A DNA stretch of 34,416 nt, from NCBI GenBank assembly GCA_903871805.1, contig CAIQIE010000352.1, forward strand, positions 1 through 34,416. The letters are read 5' to 3'. This document shows, one piece after another, positions 9,604-18,951 of the stretch (its first letter is position 1; each line of letters starts with the position of its first letter). The DNA comes from an uncultured Planctomycetaceae bacterium (GTDB lineage Bacteria > Planctomycetota > Planctomycetia > Planctomycetales > Planctomycetaceae). The notes below the pieces were generated by a model. The model saw only the letters and a list, made by a program, of their open reading frames with translations. It searched no databases and was not told the DNA's origin. A program made the position numbers and the translations under genes.

Positions 9604-12600
9604 ATGACTCGACCATCAGAAAATGGCGCAACGCGATCCCTGCCAGCCCGATTACTCGGCTGGACAGTGTCTGCGGCCTGCTCGCGCCCCCGGCTGATGC
9701 TGTGGCTGGTGCTGCTGGTTGCCTGCGGCGCTGTTGGTTTCAGCGTTACCAATCTGCAGGTACACACAAGTCGTTCTCATCTGACAGATCAGGCGGCGCG
9801 GTTTACCCGCAACTGGCAGCAGTACGCGGATACTTTCGGCGCCGAATCGGATCTGCTGATTGTCGTGGAGACACCAGTCCCGAATTCCATGCTGATTCGG
9901 TCTGTGATTGATGAGCTTGGAACCCGGCTGAATCGGGAACCGGAACATTTTGAAAATGTGCTGGCGAGAGTTGACCTGTCCGTCATGCGTCGCAAAGCAC
10001 TGCAGTTTCTGACCCCGCGGGAAGTGCAGAAGACCGCGTCTCTGCTGAAGACGTATGATCGCGTCGTTGTGCAGCAGAACTGGGGACTCGTTCGAACAGA
10101 AAGTCTCGTGGAGTTTCTCTACGGACAGGTCGGTAAGTCGCAGGACGAAGGTGTTGTGCCGGAAGCGACCTGGATCTCCGCGGAACGATTTGCCGATAGC
10201 CTCTCCTCCTACATGCATAACGCGTTGGAAAGTGGCAAAACGGAACGCACAGCATTCAAGTCTCCACTTCCGGACCTGATCTCCGTTGCCGGGGATCAGA
10301 AACTGACGGATGGCGCCACCGCCTACGTTTTGAATGACGAAGGAACGGTAGGCGTTGTGCAGGTGTCGCTGACGGATGGCGCAGATCAGCAGCAATCAGA
10401 GACTGCGGGAATAGCACGCCTGCGTCAACTGATCGCGGAAGTTCAGGTTGCGAGTATGCCCGACAAGGGCGGACTTAAACTGGCTTTGACTGGTATACCG
10501 GCGCTGGAGCATGATGAGATGCAGAGCACCGGCATCGATATGAAGAATGCCGGAATCCTCGCTTTCTTTGTCGTCGGACTGCTGCTGCTGCTGGTGTTCC
10601 GCGGTGTTCGGCATCCGATGCTGACCCTGATGACACTGCTGATTTCGCTGAGCTGGACGTTTGGTGCCGCGACGGCTTTGATCGGCCACGTGAATATGAT
10701 CAGCGTCTGCTTCGCGATCTTTCTTGTGGGGCTGAGCATTGACTTCTCTGTCTCGTTCATTCATCGCTACCTGTCACTTCGACAGGAGCTGTATGAACTG
10801 CGCCCGGCGCTTCAGGAAACAGCAGAAACCAATGGCCCGGGAATACTGATGTCCGCCATCACCACGGCACTGGCTTTCTCCACAGCAGTCCTGACGGGTT
10901 TTCCAGGTCTGGCGGAACTGGGGATTATTTCCGCAATCGGCGTGCTGCTTTGTGCGCTGGCCACATTTCTGTTTCTGCCAGCGTTGATTGCCATCTCGGA
11001 CGCAGACGTTGAGGTTACGGCTCTGCCGCAGCCATTTTCCCCCGCCAGTCTGCGTCGAGTGCTTGTTGCATGGCCGATGATTTCTGTCGCTGCAGCATCG
11101 TTGTTAATTGCCTTTTTTGGATGGCGTGCCTTCAGTTACAACGAAGGACGGATCAGCTGTCGCGTGCAGTATGATCCAAATCTGATCCAGCTGCAGGATC
11201 CAAAGTCAGAAGCTGTACTTGCGGAACGCGTTCTTGAGTCTTCCGGGACGGAAACAGTTCTGCATGCCGTTTCCATCGCTTCCTCATGGGAAGAAGCCAT
11301 CAGTCTGCGTGAGAAGTTCTTGAAACTGGGGTCTGTTGCCAGGGTCAGCGACGCGGCCAGCAAACTTCCGGATCGCCCTGACAGCAGCACCTCGCAACTG
11401 CTTCAATCTCTGCAGCAGCAGGCTGCAGGCGTTCCCCGCAACGTCCCGACTCCATCCCCCGTGAACCATATCAACGTTGGTACGTGGGCAGACCGTTTGT
11501 ATTCCCGTGTGCGAAATTCGACGAACCCCCGAGCACAGAAAACCGCTGCCGCTCTGGATCTGTTTCTGAATGACCTTTCAAAGACGCCTGCAAAACAGGC
11601 CAGTGCTATTCTGACGGCCTATGATTCGATGATCGCCCGCTGGCTGCTTCTGGAATATGCGGAAATCGCCAGTGCCGATCGCTTTGATCCGGTCGATCTT
11701 CGCGATCTTCCAAAGGAATTAAAAAGCCGTTATCTGCGGATCGATGCTGAAAACAAACAGCAGTGGGCCCTGCGAATTTATCCCCGCGACGATGTCTGGG
11801 ACGGCAGAGCTCTGCAGACGTTTGTCAGCGAACTGCGAACCGTGGATCCCAACGTCACTGGCACTCCCGTGCAGATTCACGAATCCGCAGGCCGGATGAA
11901 CACAACCTATTCCAGAATCGGACTGTACGCTCTGGCTGTGATTTCGATTGTGCTGCTGCTGAATTATCTGCGACCCGGGCAGAAGCTACTGACTGTTCTG
12001 CCGCCAATCGGGGTGGCTGGATTCATTGGTTATTCGCTGTATCAGCGGAATGGGTCTTTCGATCCCTCACTCGCCGTGATGATCTGCCTGGGACTTGTCG
12101 TGTTTATCGCCGCTGTCCTTGATTATCGTAACCTTCGGGATACCGTGCTGACTCTTGTTCCGGCACTTGCAGGTGGTGTTGTGCTGCTGGGCATCATGGC
12201 ACTGCTGGGGCTGCCGCTGAATCCCATGAATTTGATCGCCTTGCCACTGGTTTTTGCAATCGGGATCGACAATGGGATCTATCTGGTTTCCGATTGTCGC
12301 AAACAGATCGCCGCGGGGCGGGATGGGTACGAGACGTCTGCAGACACGCTCAGTAGCGTGCTTGTGACGTCCCTGACATCCATTGCAGGCTTTGGCAGCC
12401 TTTTAATTTCCGCTCACAATGGCATGTTCAGTATTGGACTGCTGCTGGCGATTGGTGTTGCCGCCTGCCTGTGCGTGTCGCTGATCCTGATGCCTCCGAT
12501 ACTGACACTTGTTGCTCGCCATCAGCCAGCCAGTATGGATCCGGTGCGCATCATCCGCAAGCCAGAGAATGAAACGGCTGACGCTTCCGGGGCGAAGGAA

Positions 12601-12645
12601 AGTGCTGCTAAAGCAGCGCCGCAGAAGGCGAAAAAAGCAGCCTGA
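9604..12645 (+). CDS. RND-superfamily exporter of the MMPL type
   Basis: A large (about 1013 residues) inner-membrane transporter. One membrane helix at about 30-50 is followed by a long periplasmic domain, then a five- to six-helix bundle at about 310-480. A second periplasmic domain follows, and then a second helix bundle at about 770-990. This two-fold layout is that of MMPL/RND exporters, including HpnN-like hopanoid transporters, which use the proton gradient. Acidic residues typical of the proton relay occur in the helices, such as GLSIDFSV and AIGIDNGIYLV. The tail is Ala/Lys-rich. ATG 9604 is favoured over ATG 9598 because AGGG lies 6 nt before it, although that AGGG abuts the first ATG. 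The cargo is unknown. It could be lipid or hopanoid by family analogy, but no hopanoid genes are in the window. Confidence 0.9.
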   Translation: MTRPSENGATRSLPARLLGWTVSAACSRPRLMLWLVLLVACGAVGFSVTNLQVHTSRSHLTDQAARFTRNWQQYADTFGAESDLLIVVETPVPNSMLIRSVIDELGTRLNREPEHFENVLARVDLSVMRRKALQFLTPREVQKTASLLKTYDRVVVQQNWGLVRTESLVEFLYGQVGKSQDEGVVPEATWISAERFADSLSSYMHNALESGKTERTAFKSPLPDLISVAGDQKLTDGATAYVLNDEGTVGVVQVSLTDGADQQQSETAGIARLRQLIAEVQVASMPDKGGLKLALTGIPALEHDEMQSTGIDMKNAGILAFFVVGLLLLLVFRGVRHPMLTLMTLLISLSWTFGAATALIGHVNMISVCFAIFLVGLSIDFSVSFIHRYLSLRQELYELRPALQETAETNGPGILMSAITTALAFSTAVLTGFPGLAELGIISAIGVLLCALATFLFLPALIAISDADVEVTALPQPFSPASLRRVLVAWPMISVAAASLLIAFFGWRAFSYNEGRISCRVQYDPNLIQLQDPKSEAVLAERVLESSGTETVLHAVSIASSWEEAISLREKFLKLGSVARVSDAASKLPDRPDSSTSQLLQSLQQQAAGVPRNVPTPSPVNHINVGTWADRLYSRVRNSTNPRAQKTAAALDLFLNDLSKTPAKQASAILTAYDSMIARWLLLEYAEIASADRFDPVDLRDLPKELKSRYLRIDAENKQQWALRIYPRDDVWDGRALQTFVSELRTVDPNVTGTPVQIHESAGRMNTTYSRIGLYALAVISIVLLLNYLRPGQKLLTVLPPIGVAGFIGYSLYQRNGSFDPSLAVMICLGLVVFIAAVLDYRNLRDTVLTLVPALAGGVVLLGIMALLGLPLNPMNLIALPLVFAIGIDNGIYLVSDCRKQIAAGRDGYETSADTLSSVLVTSLTSIAGFGSLLISAHNGMFSIGLLLAIGVAACLCVSLILMPPILTLVARHQPASMDPVRIIRKPENETADASGAKESAAKAAPQKAKKAA

Positions 12646-12769
12646 TGCCATGCTGGCCTGACACGGAATGTTTTCCTGCCGCAGCCACTGTTGCCATGCG
12701 TAAATGATGGCAGACGTACCGCGGATCGGTTGTCATCTGCTTTTAGTGGCCGGGCGGGCCGGACGCTGT

Positions 12770-14110
12770 TTACGCCGGCTGCCAACGGCGTTTGATCTGA
12801 TCTGCAAGAACCGCAAGCAGCAGTACCGAGCCAAGGACGATGCTCTGGCTGGATGACTCGACACCCAGAAGATTCATACCGTTACGAATGACCGCGATGA
12901 TAAAGGCGCCAATCAGGGTTCCAAACATACGGCCCTCACCCCCCATCAAAGAGGTGCCCCCCACAACGACCGCAGCAATGACTTCCAGTTCGTACATCTC
13001 GCCGTACTTGGGATCACCGGCGTTCAGTCGGGACGACAGCAGGATTCCACCCAGCCCAGACAGGGCACCGCTGAGTGTAAAGACCAGAAATCGCCACCAC
13101 TGCACCCGAATCCCACAAAGTCGGGCCGCTTCAGGGTTGCCGCCAATAGCATACAGAACTCGTCCGAAAACAGTTCGCCCCATCACAAAGTGGGCAATTG
13201 CGTAGAACATCAGCATCAACCACACCGGATTGGGAATGCCCCCCAGACTTCCGCCCCCCAGCCAGCGGAAGGCCGCAGGAATGTCGCCGATTGATTGCTG
13301 GGCGGAAATACGCTGGGCCAAACCGCGCGCAATCAGCATCATGGCAAGGGTCACAATAAATGAAGGCAGTCGGGCGACCGTCAGCATCACTCCATTTAAA
13401 GCCCCCGCCAGCGACGTGACTCCCAGGGCCAGAAAACAGCCAGCGCAGATCGCGGCCAGCGAGGCGGTCGAGCCGCCACCAAAATCCCGAATAAATGCGG
13501 TCGCTGTGACCGAGGCCAGTGCAAGGACAGATCCGACGCTCAGGTCAATCTCCCGAATGATGATGACCATCGTCATTCCCACGGCAATGATGGCATAAAT
13601 GGCAGTCTGACTTGCCACGCCCAGCAGGTTTTCCGCCTTCAGAAATACGGGCCACGGAGACTGTGATGGTTCCACCAGGCGATCGGGTGACAATTGGGGA
13701 TAACGTCCGAAGACCGCCCACTGTGAAGATTTGTCGGTGACGGCCACTGCATCAGGCAACTCGCCAGTTTTTGCGAGTCTCTCCAGCATCGCACGAGCAT
13801 CAGCGGGGGTTCCAATCACTGTTCCTGCCAGTTTCACTCCGGCAGTCCCAAAGACCTCCTCCGCGCCTGCAGCAAACTTCCGATTTTGCTCGCCGAATGG
13901 GACTGCGATCAGAATCCGGGCAGTCGTACCATATTGTCTGATGATGCGAGCGGCCACGTCACGCCCTGCGTCGACTCCCGTGGAACTTTGACGTGTTAAC
14001 GTCAATAAACTGAATGTGATCATCAGCAGCAACAGCACGAATACCATGCCATAGTCTGCAAGCAGTCGCCGCCCCCAGCGCTGATCTGTGAATGCGTTTC
14101 GAATCACCAT
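12770..14110 (-). CDS. Sugar-type ABC transporter permease with periplasmic insert
   Basis: A 446-residue inner-membrane permease of the ribose/xylose (RbsC, BPD_transp_2) family. After TM1 (about 20-38) there is an unusual insertion of about 115 residues (about 40-155). It contains a beta-alpha pattern (RILIAVPFGEQNRKFAAG...DARAMLERLAKTGELPDAVAV) that resembles one lobe of a periplasmic sugar-binding protein. The rest is the standard bundle, with IREIDLSVGSVLAL (about 180), GALNGVMLTVARLPSFIVTLAMM and the coupling region GGNPEAARLCGI. The start at 14110 gives a short cytoplasmic N-terminus. An in-frame ATG at 14215 would add 35 residues, and neither start has a strong ribosome-binding site. 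No ATPase or binding-protein gene is nearby, so its partners must be elsewhere. The gene lies 278 nt downstream of ftsI and is not an evident part of that cluster. Confidence 0.87.
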   Translation of the reverse strand: MVIRNAFTDQRWGRRLLADYGMVFVLLLLMITFSLLTLTRQSSTGVDAGRDVAARIIRQYGTTARILIAVPFGEQNRKFAAGAEEVFGTAGVKLAGTVIGTPADARAMLERLAKTGELPDAVAVTDKSSQWAVFGRYPQLSPDRLVEPSQSPWPVFLKAENLLGVASQTAIYAIIAVGMTMVIIIREIDLSVGSVLALASVTATAFIRDFGGGSTASLAAICAGCFLALGVTSLAGALNGVMLTVARLPSFIVTLAMMLIARGLAQRISAQQSIGDIPAAFRWLGGGSLGGIPNPVWLMLMFYAIAHFVMGRTVFGRVLYAIGGNPEAARLCGIRVQWWRFLVFTLSGALSGLGGILLSSRLNAGDPKYGEMYELEVIAAVVVGGTSLMGGEGRMFGTLIGAFIIAVIRNGMNLLGVESSSQSIVLGSVLLLAVLADQIKRRWQPA

Positions 14111-14388
14111 GATGTTACAGGAGGAATCCTCTCCAGCCTTGAATTCCGCAATGATCGCTTCGTAAACCGTATCCGGTCCAACAGGATTCCGGAATACAGC
14201 GCCGGTTGCATGCACGTTGTCCCCAGTCGCCTGGGTGCCTGAATCTGCCTGAGTGCTGCACCAGCGTTCCTGCTCCGGGAACTCCTGCTTGTTGCCGTAG
14301 AGTATTTGCTGCAGTCCTGCTGTGGAAACGACTCGATCGTTGTTTTATCAACGATGTCCGGAAACTGCAGCCGAAGCAGCCTGCCGTC

Positions 14389-16302
14389 TCATCTCTTTGG
14401 GGACTTTTCCGGTTGCTGTGCTGTCGTGACCCTGTCCTGCGCAGTCGGGTAAGGCAGACCCAGTTCGGCTGCCCGCGATTCGGCAAACTGCACGATCTTC
14501 GCAGCCGTCGGAGCGGCCACTGTTCCGCCATAATGAATGCCCGGCGCCGTCGGCTCATCCACCATGACCAACACCAGGACTCGCGGGTTCTCTGCCGGCG
14601 CTCCGCAGACGAACGACACGACCCACGCCTTGTCAGAATACGTGCCCGTTTCGGCGTCCAGCTTCTGAGCGGTTCCGGTTTTTCCAAACATCGAAAATCC
14701 AGGGATGCGCGCCCCCTTGCCCGTTCCTCGTTCCACAACCTGACGCATCGGCTCCTGAACCAGCCATCGCGCTGTCTCAGCACGCAGCAGGTTACTCTCA
14801 ATGTCCAGCCCGGAAGCCACCAGATTTTCTTTACCCCCGGGAACCAGCAGATCAGGGGAACGGTTTACAAGCGTCGGACGAATCAAACGGCCTCCATTCG
14901 CCAGAACCGCATGAGCCGTCAGCAGCTGCAGTGGCGTTACGGACAGTTCCTGACCCATTGGGACAGAGCCCAGAGAATAAATCGTCCAGCTGGAAAAGGG
15001 ATGCACGAGTCCGGGAAGTTCGCCAGGCAATTCAATTCCGGTTCTTCTGCCGAATCCAAAACTGCAGGTGGCTTCATAAAGTGATCGCAATCCGATCCGC
15101 TCGCCGATTTTTGCCATTCCAATGTTGCTCGATTTGACCAGCACATCCTCTACGCTTAGCGCACCATAGGAATGATGGTCATGCAGAAGGCGAGGCCCCA
15201 TACGGTAGGCGCCAAAACTGCAGTGGATCGTCTCGTTTCTGTCCAGCTGGCCACTTTCAAGGGCCCACGCGACAATCAACGGCTTAAACGTCGATCCGGG
15301 TTCAAACACCGCGGACACCGCAAGGTTCTTCCATGCCGCTTCGGGAACCTGCTCCAGTGCACTGGACGAAAACGACGGCCGCGAAACCATCGCCAGGATT
15401 TCACCTGAGTGTGGATCCATCACAATGGCGCAGGCGCCCGCTGGCTTCCATTGCGCTACCAATTCATCCAGATAAAACTCCGTCTGAATCTGCATTCGCA
15501 GGTCGATCGATGAGACGACAGAACGACCATGAAACGGAGCCCGGGACGCGGCAGCCTCGACTTCCATGATCACGCCACGGGCATCCCGAGTCATTACCCG
15601 AAGGCCATCCTGACCGCTCAGCTGCGCGTTCAAACCCTCTTCCAGTCCCCCGCGGCCCTGGTTGTCGATATCTCGCAGTCCAATGACGTGCGAGGCATGT
15701 CCTTCCTGAAGATATTGCCGCAGATATTCACGTCGCAGCCCCCACGTGCCTTTTTTCAATCCCAGGGCCCGGATGTTCCGCGCCTGAGTTTCGTCCATTC
15801 GACGCTGGATCCACACGAACTGACGAGAACGATTGTTGAGCAGTTTCTGGTAGAGTTCGTCGGTATTCAGATTCAGCACCGGACTGACCTGCCACGCCCA
15901 CTCCAGAGGATTCTCGATCTCCTCAGGCACCGCGTAGAGACTTTCTGTCTGCACGGTCATCGCCAGCACCTGACCGTTGCGATCCAGAATTTCACCCGGC
16001 CTTGCCGGAATGACCTCCTGGAACTGGCTTTGTCGGGCCGTTTTTTCCACAAGCTGTTGCCGTTGGGCTCCCTGCAGTTGAATCAGCCTGGCAATCAGTA
16101 TAAGCCAGCCCGCCAGAATGAGGCTTGCTGCAAAACCCGATCGCCACGATCGCTGGCGATGCGCTGGATGGAATTCACCGGCGCTGCGGATTTCACGGCT
16201 GTCCAGGCCTGCGTCGCTGAGTTCGGAGGATTTGACCCCGAAATCGGAAACTGCGGAGGAGTTGGTGGCGAACTCGGCTGGTTCGCTGGGGGTGGAATTC
16301 AT
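14389..16302 (-). CDS. ftsI: Penicillin-binding protein, FtsI/PBP class B transpeptidase
   Basis: A 637-residue class B PBP that cross-links peptidoglycan at the septum in other bacteria. It has a 55-residue cytoplasmic N-terminus rich in Ser/Glu, one membrane helix at about 57-78, a pedestal domain starting near IPARPGEILDRNG (98-110), and a transpeptidase domain. The active site has STFK at 337-340 (nucleophile Ser337), SSN at 391-393 and KTGTAQ at 541-546. No PASTA repeats follow. It starts inside the stop of the ftsL-like gene (ATGA overlap at 16299-16302), which indicates translational coupling. Its place behind rsmH and an FtsL-like gene matches the dcw cluster and favours FtsI over an elongation PBP. 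Planctomycetes are generally reported to lack FtsZ, so its division partner set may be unusual. Confidence 0.93.
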   Translation of the reverse strand: MNSTPSEPAEFATNSSAVSDFGVKSSELSDAGLDSREIRSAGEFHPAHRQRSWRSGFAASLILAGWLILIARLIQLQGAQRQQLVEKTARQSQFQEVIPARPGEILDRNGQVLAMTVQTESLYAVPEEIENPLEWAWQVSPVLNLNTDELYQKLLNNRSRQFVWIQRRMDETQARNIRALGLKKGTWGLRREYLRQYLQEGHASHVIGLRDIDNQGRGGLEEGLNAQLSGQDGLRVMTRDARGVIMEVEAAASRAPFHGRSVVSSIDLRMQIQTEFYLDELVAQWKPAGACAIVMDPHSGEILAMVSRPSFSSSALEQVPEAAWKNLAVSAVFEPGSTFKPLIVAWALESGQLDRNETIHCSFGAYRMGPRLLHDHHSYGALSVEDVLVKSSNIGMAKIGERIGLRSLYEATCSFGFGRRTGIELPGELPGLVHPFSSWTIYSLGSVPMGQELSVTPLQLLTAHAVLANGGRLIRPTLVNRSPDLLVPGGKENLVASGLDIESNLLRAETARWLVQEPMRQVVERGTGKGARIPGFSMFGKTGTAQKLDAETGTYSDKAWVVSFVCGAPAENPRVLVLVMVDEPTAPGIHYGGTVAAPTAAKIVQFAESRAAELGLPYPTAQDRVTTAQQPEKSPKR

Positions 16303-16679
16303 GGCTGAATTCCCTCCGGATAATAGGGACGCTGGAACTTCAGCCGTGGGGCTGCCGCCGGAAGATTTGTCACCGCAGATGGTGCTGCATCGCGTTGACT
16401 TTCGGCGATTCCAGCCTTCGCTGTACGTCGCCTGCTCTTCGTTCCCGGAGTCCCGGTCCCCGACTCCGCTTTGACGACGGATTGGGCGCGGCTTGAAAAC
16501 GCAACTGGCAGAGCCTGTGTCTCCAGACGCTTACGCACAATCCATTCAATCAGTACGTCTGTCTGATAGTGCTGCACACTTACGTCGCGACGCAGTTCCA
16601 GTGTCTGCTTCTCAAGCCAGACTCCGGCCATTGAAACAACCACGGCAAGAAGCAATCCCGCTGTGAATCGAAAGTACAC
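16299..16679 (-). CDS. FtsL-like bitopic division protein
   Basis: A 126-residue small membrane protein. One N-terminal helix (about 4-20) is followed by a short stretch rich in Leu/Val/Glu (about 22-55), which could form the coiled coil expected of FtsL. The tail is Pro/Ala/Arg-rich. FtsL family members have little sequence conservation. The assignment therefore rests on size, topology and position: it precedes ftsI with a 4-nt ATGA overlap and lies downstream of rsmH. In the known division machinery FtsL links the FtsQ/B complex with FtsI/FtsW. The coiled-coil part is shorter than usual, so an unrelated small PBP partner is also possible. Confidence 0.65.
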   Translation of the reverse strand: MYFRFTAGLLLAVVVSMAGVWLEKQTLELRRDVSVQHYQTDVLIEWIVRKRLETQALPVAFSSRAQSVVKAESGTGTPGTKSRRRTAKAGIAESQRDAAPSAVTNLPAAAPRLKFQRPYYPEGIQP

Positions 16680-16959
16680 GACTCTGATTCCGCTTCCGCG
16701 TCAGTTTGCACTCCGTCTGTCTTTGCGGCATTCTGATCCGTCTGAATGCGATTCCCGGCAAAATCGCCTGGGAACTGATGATCCTCTCTGGAATTCTGAC
16801 CTGCAGTAATCCCCTTTTTTTTTCTCACGGCGGATTGATTCCGCGGGAAACTCTGCCAGAACCTCCCGCAGGAACCAGTTCTCTGTGCCCGCCTGCCTGA
16901 CCGAGGCTCATTTCGGCCTGGGGACGGCACCCGGAATTCATGTCATCGGATTTCAGAAG

Positions 16960-18951
16960 TCACGGAATCATGTTCACTTCGGTCGCATCATCAGGAAGTG
17001 CCAGAATTATGCCGGGCTTCAGTTTGTTCGGATCCTTCACTGCTGATTGATTCATCTGGTAAATCTCCACCCAGCGGGAAGAGCGACCAAGAAATCTTTT
17101 TGAGATGTCCGAAAGTGTTTCGCGTTCCCCAACCCGGTAAGCCGGCGATCCGTCTTCCAGTACAAGGAACATTGCCGGCTCTTTGGCTTTGGGCTGAAGA
17201 TCGATAAACAACTGCGGGTAGCGTTCCTCAAGAACGCCAGCCTCAGGCGTTAGTACGATCATACCCGGTCGCATCTTCATCGGGTCGGGAATTCTGTGCT
17301 GATTGAAAACGGCCAGCGCGGAAAAGTATCGGGCTGTACCATAAACGCGTTTGGAAATTTTTGAGTAGTTTTCCCCGTTCTGCACCACGACAGAATCGTG
17401 TGCCGTACCATCATCAGTGGGCGAAGCGGTCGTTCCATTCTGATAATTAAATGCTGCAAGGCTGAATTTTCCATCCGCTCCGGAACCCGCTGCGTTTCGC
17501 ATCACGTTTCCACCATTACGCCCCGAGGGACGCGTGATGGCGTTAAAACCCCGGGAGGGCTGTCCGGATGTTCGGGAGGCGGCCGCTCCGGATTCATTCT
17601 GAGTCACCTGCACCGGAAAGTTCTCCGCGGGCTTTCCCAGTGCGCTGTCCTCAGCGGCTGGCTCTGGTGTGAATCCGCCGAGAAAATCCCCTGCCTGCTG
17701 TGGCTCTGCCATGGCAATCAACACGGGCTCCGCCTCAGCGCTTTCTGTCGTGTTTTCCGAACCGGAATTGAATGGCGAACTCTGAGCGTCCGAACTCGCT
17801 GCGGGTTCACTGGCAATACGCCCCGCCTGTGCATCTGCTGCAGCGACTGATCCGACCGGTGTCGTCGATGCAGAGCCACCAACCGTGTTGTCTGTTGGCG
17901 AGTCCGTGATGGTCAGGGCTGGATTTTCCAGGGAGTTGCCGGCGCTGCTTGACGGCCTTGGTGCGGATTCCCCCACGGATTCCAACGGAAAGTCCGTCGA
18001 CGCGCCCGAGGCCGATGCGGCGGCATTGGCAATCTGAGCCCCGATGTCGGTGGCTTCCAGTTCAAATGGCTGATCGGCAACCGTTGCTTCCGGAATCGTT
18101 GCTTCCGGAATCGCGGACTCCTGCAAAAGTTCGGAGATCACGGGAAACTCAGCGATCGTTTCTTTGTTATCGGCGTTAACTGAGGGGACATCAAATCCGT
18201 CAGTTCCTGTGGACGCCGTCGATTCCATGGGTGCTGGGAATGATGTCGAAGCTCCCGAAGTTTCCCCAGAGGCCTGGGCCATGGCGTCCTGCAGCGACGA
18301 TGGATTACCAACATCGGCAATCAGAACCGGAGGTTCCTCGTTATCTGACGGCAGACCTTCCGACAATCCTTGCTGTCCTGCAGATGTCAGGCCAGAGTCG
18401 GAGGGGAATTCGATTGCAGCCGTGGGGCTGTCGGTCTGGGCACTTTCCGAACCCGTGGCTTCCTGTGGCGGTTCATTCAATGCAAAAATCGGTGGCGTTC
18501 CCGCCGCACCTTTTGATCCCGCTTCTGGAATCGTATCCGTGATTCCTTCGCTGGCCGTTGCCGTTGAGTCTCCGAAAGGATCGGCAAAAGGGGAGGCCTG
18601 AGCTCCAGTGTTCGCAGCGGTCAGAGGATCGCCGTCGGTCGTCGGTGCCACGGCAGCTTGACCTTCCGTCGCACCGTCTCCCTGCGCGCCGATGGAGGCC
18701 TGTGTCAGGCGTTGCTGGTGCAGGTCCATCTTGTGATAGACAAGAAATCCGAAGGAGAACACCAGGACCATGATCACCATGATTCCCAGCTTCGCCTCAT
18801 GACTCAGGCTGCGCGATGGTGTGGTCACCTTTCGGGAAGCTAAAGGCTGGCCAGCCACTTTGCTGCTCGCAACTTCGCCGGGCGACTGCGAGGATTGATC
18901 CGCACTTCCGCTGGCATCGCTTCGACTGGAGTTTTTGTCAGTACCTGCCAT
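16960..18951 (-). CDS. Membrane-anchored protein with two C-terminal LysM domains
   Basis: A 663-residue protein with an N-terminal Ser-rich cytoplasmic segment, one membrane helix at about 55-72, and about 440 residues of low-complexity Ala/Ser/Thr/Pro/Glu linker. Two LysM-like domains follow at about 521-569 and 605-653. LysM modules bind N-acetylglucosamine-containing glycans, chiefly peptidoglycan, so it probably spans from the inner membrane to the wall. ATG 18951 has AAGGA 8 nt upstream but lies inside rsmH, giving a 112-nt overlap in another frame. The only alternatives are GTG codons near 18880-18833. The overlap and its place between rsmH and the ftsL-like gene tie it to cell-wall synthesis or division. 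A 280-nt gap without a gene follows before ftsL. Confidence 0.85.
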   Translation of the reverse strand: MAGTDKNSSRSDASGSADQSSQSPGEVASSKVAGQPLASRKVTTPSRSLSHEAKLGIMVIMVLVFSFGFLVYHKMDLHQQRLTQASIGAQGDGATEGQAAVAPTTDGDPLTAANTGAQASPFADPFGDSTATASEGITDTIPEAGSKGAAGTPPIFALNEPPQEATGSESAQTDSPTAAIEFPSDSGLTSAGQQGLSEGLPSDNEEPPVLIADVGNPSSLQDAMAQASGETSGASTSFPAPMESTASTGTDGFDVPSVNADNKETIAEFPVISELLQESAIPEATIPEATVADQPFELEATDIGAQIANAAASASGASTDFPLESVGESAPRPSSSAGNSLENPALTITDSPTDNTVGGSASTTPVGSVAAADAQAGRIASEPAASSDAQSSPFNSGSENTTESAEAEPVLIAMAEPQQAGDFLGGFTPEPAAEDSALGKPAENFPVQVTQNESGAAASRTSGQPSRGFNAITRPSGRNGGNVMRNAAGSGADGKFSLAAFNYQNGTTASPTDDGTAHDSVVVQNGENYSKISKRVYGTARYFSALAVFNQHRIPDPMKMRPGMIVLTPEAGVLEERYPQLFIDLQPKAKEPAMFLVLEDGSPAYRVGERETLSDISKRFLGRSSRWVEIYQMNQSAVKDPNKLKPGIILALPDDATEVNMIP

